Below are positions 35,073 to 35,225 of a stretch of 35,225 nucleotides of DNA, piece after piece. The number at the start of each line of letters is the position of its first letter. Within the stretch, counting starts at the first letter, position 1. Origin of the DNA: Limnohabitans sp. Rim8 (lineage in GTDB: Bacteria; Pseudomonadota; Gammaproteobacteria; Burkholderiales; Burkholderiaceae_C); NCBI RefSeq assembly GCF_945869175.1, contig NZ_CAMBNZ010000019.1, positions 1-35,225 on the forward strand. The letters run 5' to 3'. The translations under genes were made by a program, and so were the position numbers. The notes beneath the pieces are model-generated. The model had not been told where the DNA came from. It was given only the letters and a program-made list of their open reading frames with translations, and did not search any database.

Positions 35073-35225
35073 ATGGCCAACAAACAAAATTCGGGTGGTC
35101 TCTCCCATGAAAAAATCGAGACCAACAACTTTTTGATGATTGTGTTGATCCTCATCGTCTTGCTGGTTGGCGGCATGGTGGAGATCGTCCCCTTGTTTTT
35201 CCAAAAATCCACCACCCAAGCCATC
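35073..35225 (+). CDS. ccoO: cbb3-type cytochrome c oxidase subunit II (5' part)
   Basis: Membrane-anchored monohaem cytochrome c subunit of the cbb3 oxidase. Only the first 51 codons are in the window; the frame is open at the right edge. Visible are the cytosolic N-terminus SHEKIETNNFLMIV, one membrane helix (about 20-42) and VEIVPLFFQKSTT, a near-invariant CcoO segment. The CxxCH haem site would lie beyond the edge. AAGGAG, which overlaps the ccoN stop, provides the binding site for the ATG at 35073. Confidence 0.95.
   Translation, partial: MANKQNSGGLSHEKIETNNFLMIVLILIVLLVGGMVEIVPLFFQKSTTQAI

Overview
The window reads as a chromosomal segment of a betaproteobacterium in the order Burkholderiales, most likely Comamonadaceae (a Limnohabitans- or Rhodoferax-like freshwater organism). 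This rests on gene order (rpmI-rplT-pheS-pheT-ihfA; csp/clpS-clpA; surE-pcm-nlpD; ccoI-ccoS-ccoN-ccoO), on the Bug-type solute-binding protein and on the DUF1840 protein. The genus is inference. No rRNA, tRNA, insertion sequence, phage gene or CRISPR array was seen, and no gene-free stretch exceeds 300 bases.

Layout. 1-5042 (+): ribosomal proteins L35 and L20, a strong terminator that may be an attenuator, both subunits of phenylalanyl-tRNA synthetase, IHF alpha and a small DUF1840 protein. 5052-5856 (-): an exported DUF192 protein and a cold-shock protein. 6014-8770 (+): clpS-clpA, ending in a clear terminator. 8865-9839 (-): a quinone-oxidoreductase-like enzyme. 9993-13988 (+): surE-pcm-nlpD-rlmD; rpoS, which commonly follows nlpD in proteobacteria, is not there. 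14086-14778 (-): a Bax-inhibitor-1 family membrane protein. 14969-15376 (+): a GlcG/HbpS-like protein. 15487-17190 (-): ilvD. 17292-18080 (+): lgt.

18140-27662 is the accessory part. A divergent AraC-family regulator faces eight tightly packed genes: class I glutamine amidotransferase, cytochrome P450, glutamine-synthetase-like ligase, [2Fe-2S] ferredoxin, aldehyde dehydrogenase, class III aminotransferase, a UPF0261/Tm-1-like protein and a HAD hydrolase. Three junctions are ATGA overlaps. The set suggests catabolism of an amine through a gamma-glutamyl intermediate, resembling the Puu (putrescine) and Ipu (isopropylamine) routes, but with P450 plus ferredoxin as the oxidation step and two extra enzymes of unknown role. 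The substrate cannot be read from the sequence. Spot hand counts suggest higher GC than the flanking housekeeping genes.

27849-30449 (+): a Tat-exported Bug/TctC-type binding protein followed by a malonyl-CoA synthetase (MatB-like), perhaps a malonate uptake and activation pair. 30496-30939 (-) is a universal stress protein. From 31043 the cbb3 oxidase locus runs ccoI-ccoS-ccoN-ccoO and leaves the window inside ccoO. Two perfect FNR boxes (TTGAT-N4-ATCAA) sit between usp and ccoI and at the ccoS/ccoN junction, pointing to oxygen-responsive control of this end of the window.
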